Positions 5,200 to 5,656 of a stretch of DNA of 5,656 bases are shown here, piece by piece (the first letter of the stretch is position 1; each line of letters starts with the position of its first letter). A program made the translations under genes and the position numbers. The notes beneath the pieces were generated by a model. It was not told the origin of the DNA and ran no database searches. It saw only the letters and a program-made list of their open reading frames with translations. Source of the DNA: JBEKCP01 sp050014815 (GTDB lineage: Bacteria; Planctomycetota; Planctomycetia; Pirellulales; Thermoguttaceae); the NCBI GenBank assembly GCA_050014815.1, contig JBEKCP010000412.1, positions 1 to 5,656 of the forward strand, read 5' to 3'.

Positions 5200-5216
5200 T
5201 GCTTCGGATCGAAGCA
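5200..5216. repeat. 17-base inverted repeat
   Basis: TGCTTC-GGATC-GAAGCA has perfect 6-base arms and a 5-base spacer, the same geometry as the higBA operators but a different sequence. It lies about 100 bases upstream of the minus-strand start at 5102, where an operator could sit. No convincing promoter hexamers flank it. Confidence 0.4.
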
Positions 5217-5448
5217 GGTTCTCTCAAGCAAGCCGCAGCCCGCCGTCAAGGAAGCGAGCGGCTGGCGATCCCGCAGGTTCACGAGCCGCTTTCCTTTCTA
5301 TAGGCAGGAGATGTGGGATATCGTCTCTGAAGAGTGCCTGGAGAGGCACCGAAAGAGGAGGGAGAGGATCGAACTGCTGTTCTGGCAGAAAAGAAACAAT
5401 GCACCGTTCTAGGCCGCCGGCTGGTGGATGGGCGGCGGGGCGGCCTTG

Positions 5449-5457
5449 TGATACAAT
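5449..5457 (+). promoter_or_regulatory. Possible extended -10 promoter
   Basis: TGATACAAT matches an extended -10 (TG-N-TACAAT) with the same -10 hexamer as the higBA promoter. No good -35 is found about 17 bases upstream (TGGGCG). Transcription would start near 5464, about 32 bases before the ATG at 5496. Confidence 0.35.
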
Positions 5458-5495
5458 GCCTGAACCAGGGAACATTGCCCGCCGGGGAACTTGAA

Positions 5496-5656
5496 ATGAC
5501 CGATCCAACACGCCACGGCAAGCCCGATCTGGTGGAGATTCTACTTAGTTTCTGTTGCGGAAACATCCGTAGGGTGGGTCGAGCGCAGCGAGCCCCACCA
5601 GAAATCGGCCAAATTCTGGTTGGTGGGGCTCGCCGACCATGCTTCGCACGGTGCCC
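5496..5656 (+). CDS. Short open frame running off the right edge, invaded by a repeat
   Basis: ATG at 5496 follows GGGGAAC with 5-base spacing and a possible extended -10 promoter. The frame is open to the window edge (53 codons). The first 25 residues (MTDPTRHGKPDLVEILLSF and on) are plausible protein. From about codon 26 the frame reads through the dispersed palindromic repeat as RRVGRAQRAPP, a translation typical of that repeat and not of a conserved protein. This may be the start of a real gene cut by the repeat, or a chance frame. The product is not recognised. Confidence 0.3.
   Translation, partial: MTDPTRHGKPDLVEILLSFCCGNIRRVGRAQRAPPEIGQILVGGARRPCFARC
5569..5656. repeat. Dispersed palindromic (REP-like) repeat, truncated by the window edge
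   Basis: The left part, GTAGGGTGGGTCGAGCGCAG and on, matches a repeat family I recall as scattered between genes in many environmental bacteria. GCGAGCCCCACCA (5588-5600) is exactly complementary to TGGTGGGGCTCGC (5621-5633). The inner ACCAGAA (5597-5603) also pairs with TTCTGGT (5614-5620), allowing a longer stem with a 4-base bulge. GGTGGG (5573-5578) can instead pair with CCCACC (5594-5599). Identity with the known family is from memory. Confidence 0.75.

Larger units (their letters stand above)
5103..5495. other. Gene-poor stretch with several inverted repeats
   Basis: No frame on either strand here looks like protein; the open frames are Arg/Pro/Ser-rich and lack ribosome binding sites. 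Visible elements are the leader inverted repeat at 5104-5148, a 17-base inverted repeat at 5200-5216, and a tight hairpin at 5334-5349 (GTGCCT-GGAG-AGGCAC) followed by a purine-rich run. There is no T tract after that hairpin, so it is not a terminator. A small untranslated RNA is possible but cannot be shown from this sequence. Confidence 0.5.

Noticed and set aside
5153..5494. Plus-strand open frame of 113 codons in the gene-poor stretch.
   Set aside because: It is Arg/Ser/Gly/Pro-rich with no ribosome binding site or recognisable motif, and looks like a chance frame.

Overview
The window looks like an accessory, rearranged stretch of a GC-rich bacterial chromosome or large plasmid. A planctomycete is the best guess (moderate to low confidence). 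It rests on the small-gene families, which I recall mostly from planctomycetes, on several genes that lack Shine-Dalgarno sites, and on a dispersed palindromic repeat starting GTAGGGTGGGTCGAGCG at the right end. No rRNA, tRNA or CRISPR array was seen.

Left part (1-1069): a mosaic of small and broken genes. A minus-strand pair reads out of the window: a 5'-truncated gene ending at 168, then an intact start at 140 with a strong ribosome binding site. Back-to-back with it is a plus-strand fragment ending at 757. A minus-strand fragment ends at 768. The frameshifted C-terminal end of a tyrosine recombinase lies at about 883-1069. This is the debris of one or more mobile-element insertions.

Centre (1112-4441): a complete HigB/HigA type II toxin-antitoxin module, toxin first, sits directly behind the integrase remnant. 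Its promoter is unusually clear. The -35 TTGACA and -10 TACAAT are separated by exactly 17 bp, and those 17 bp are a perfect 6-5-6 inverted repeat. A second, near-perfect copy lies 30 bp upstream, so the module very probably represses itself. It is followed by a 787-residue protein with an N-terminal 2-oxoglutarate/Fe(II) oxygenase domain, a long uncharacterised middle, and a C-terminal Cys/His cluster.

Right part (4187-5656): two small minus-strand genes converge on the oxygenase gene. The first (start 4717) has about 92 native residues and then runs into the antisense of the oxygenase 3' end, so it is a truncated or chimeric gene. The second (start 5102) encodes a small Cys-rich zinc-ribbon-like protein. 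An exact 82-bp tandem duplication replaced its last five residues with a 45-residue frameshifted Arg-rich tail. Both lack a Shine-Dalgarno site and have pyrimidine-rich leaders. A gene-poor stretch follows, containing several inverted repeats. It ends in a possible promoter, a short open frame and the dispersed palindromic repeat, which runs off the edge.

The genes do not form one pathway. The higBA module and possibly the oxygenase gene look like cargo in a region of repeated recombination. The most distinctive points are the operator-in-spacer promoter, the 82-bp frameshifting duplication and the large oxygenase with its C-terminal metal-site-like cluster.
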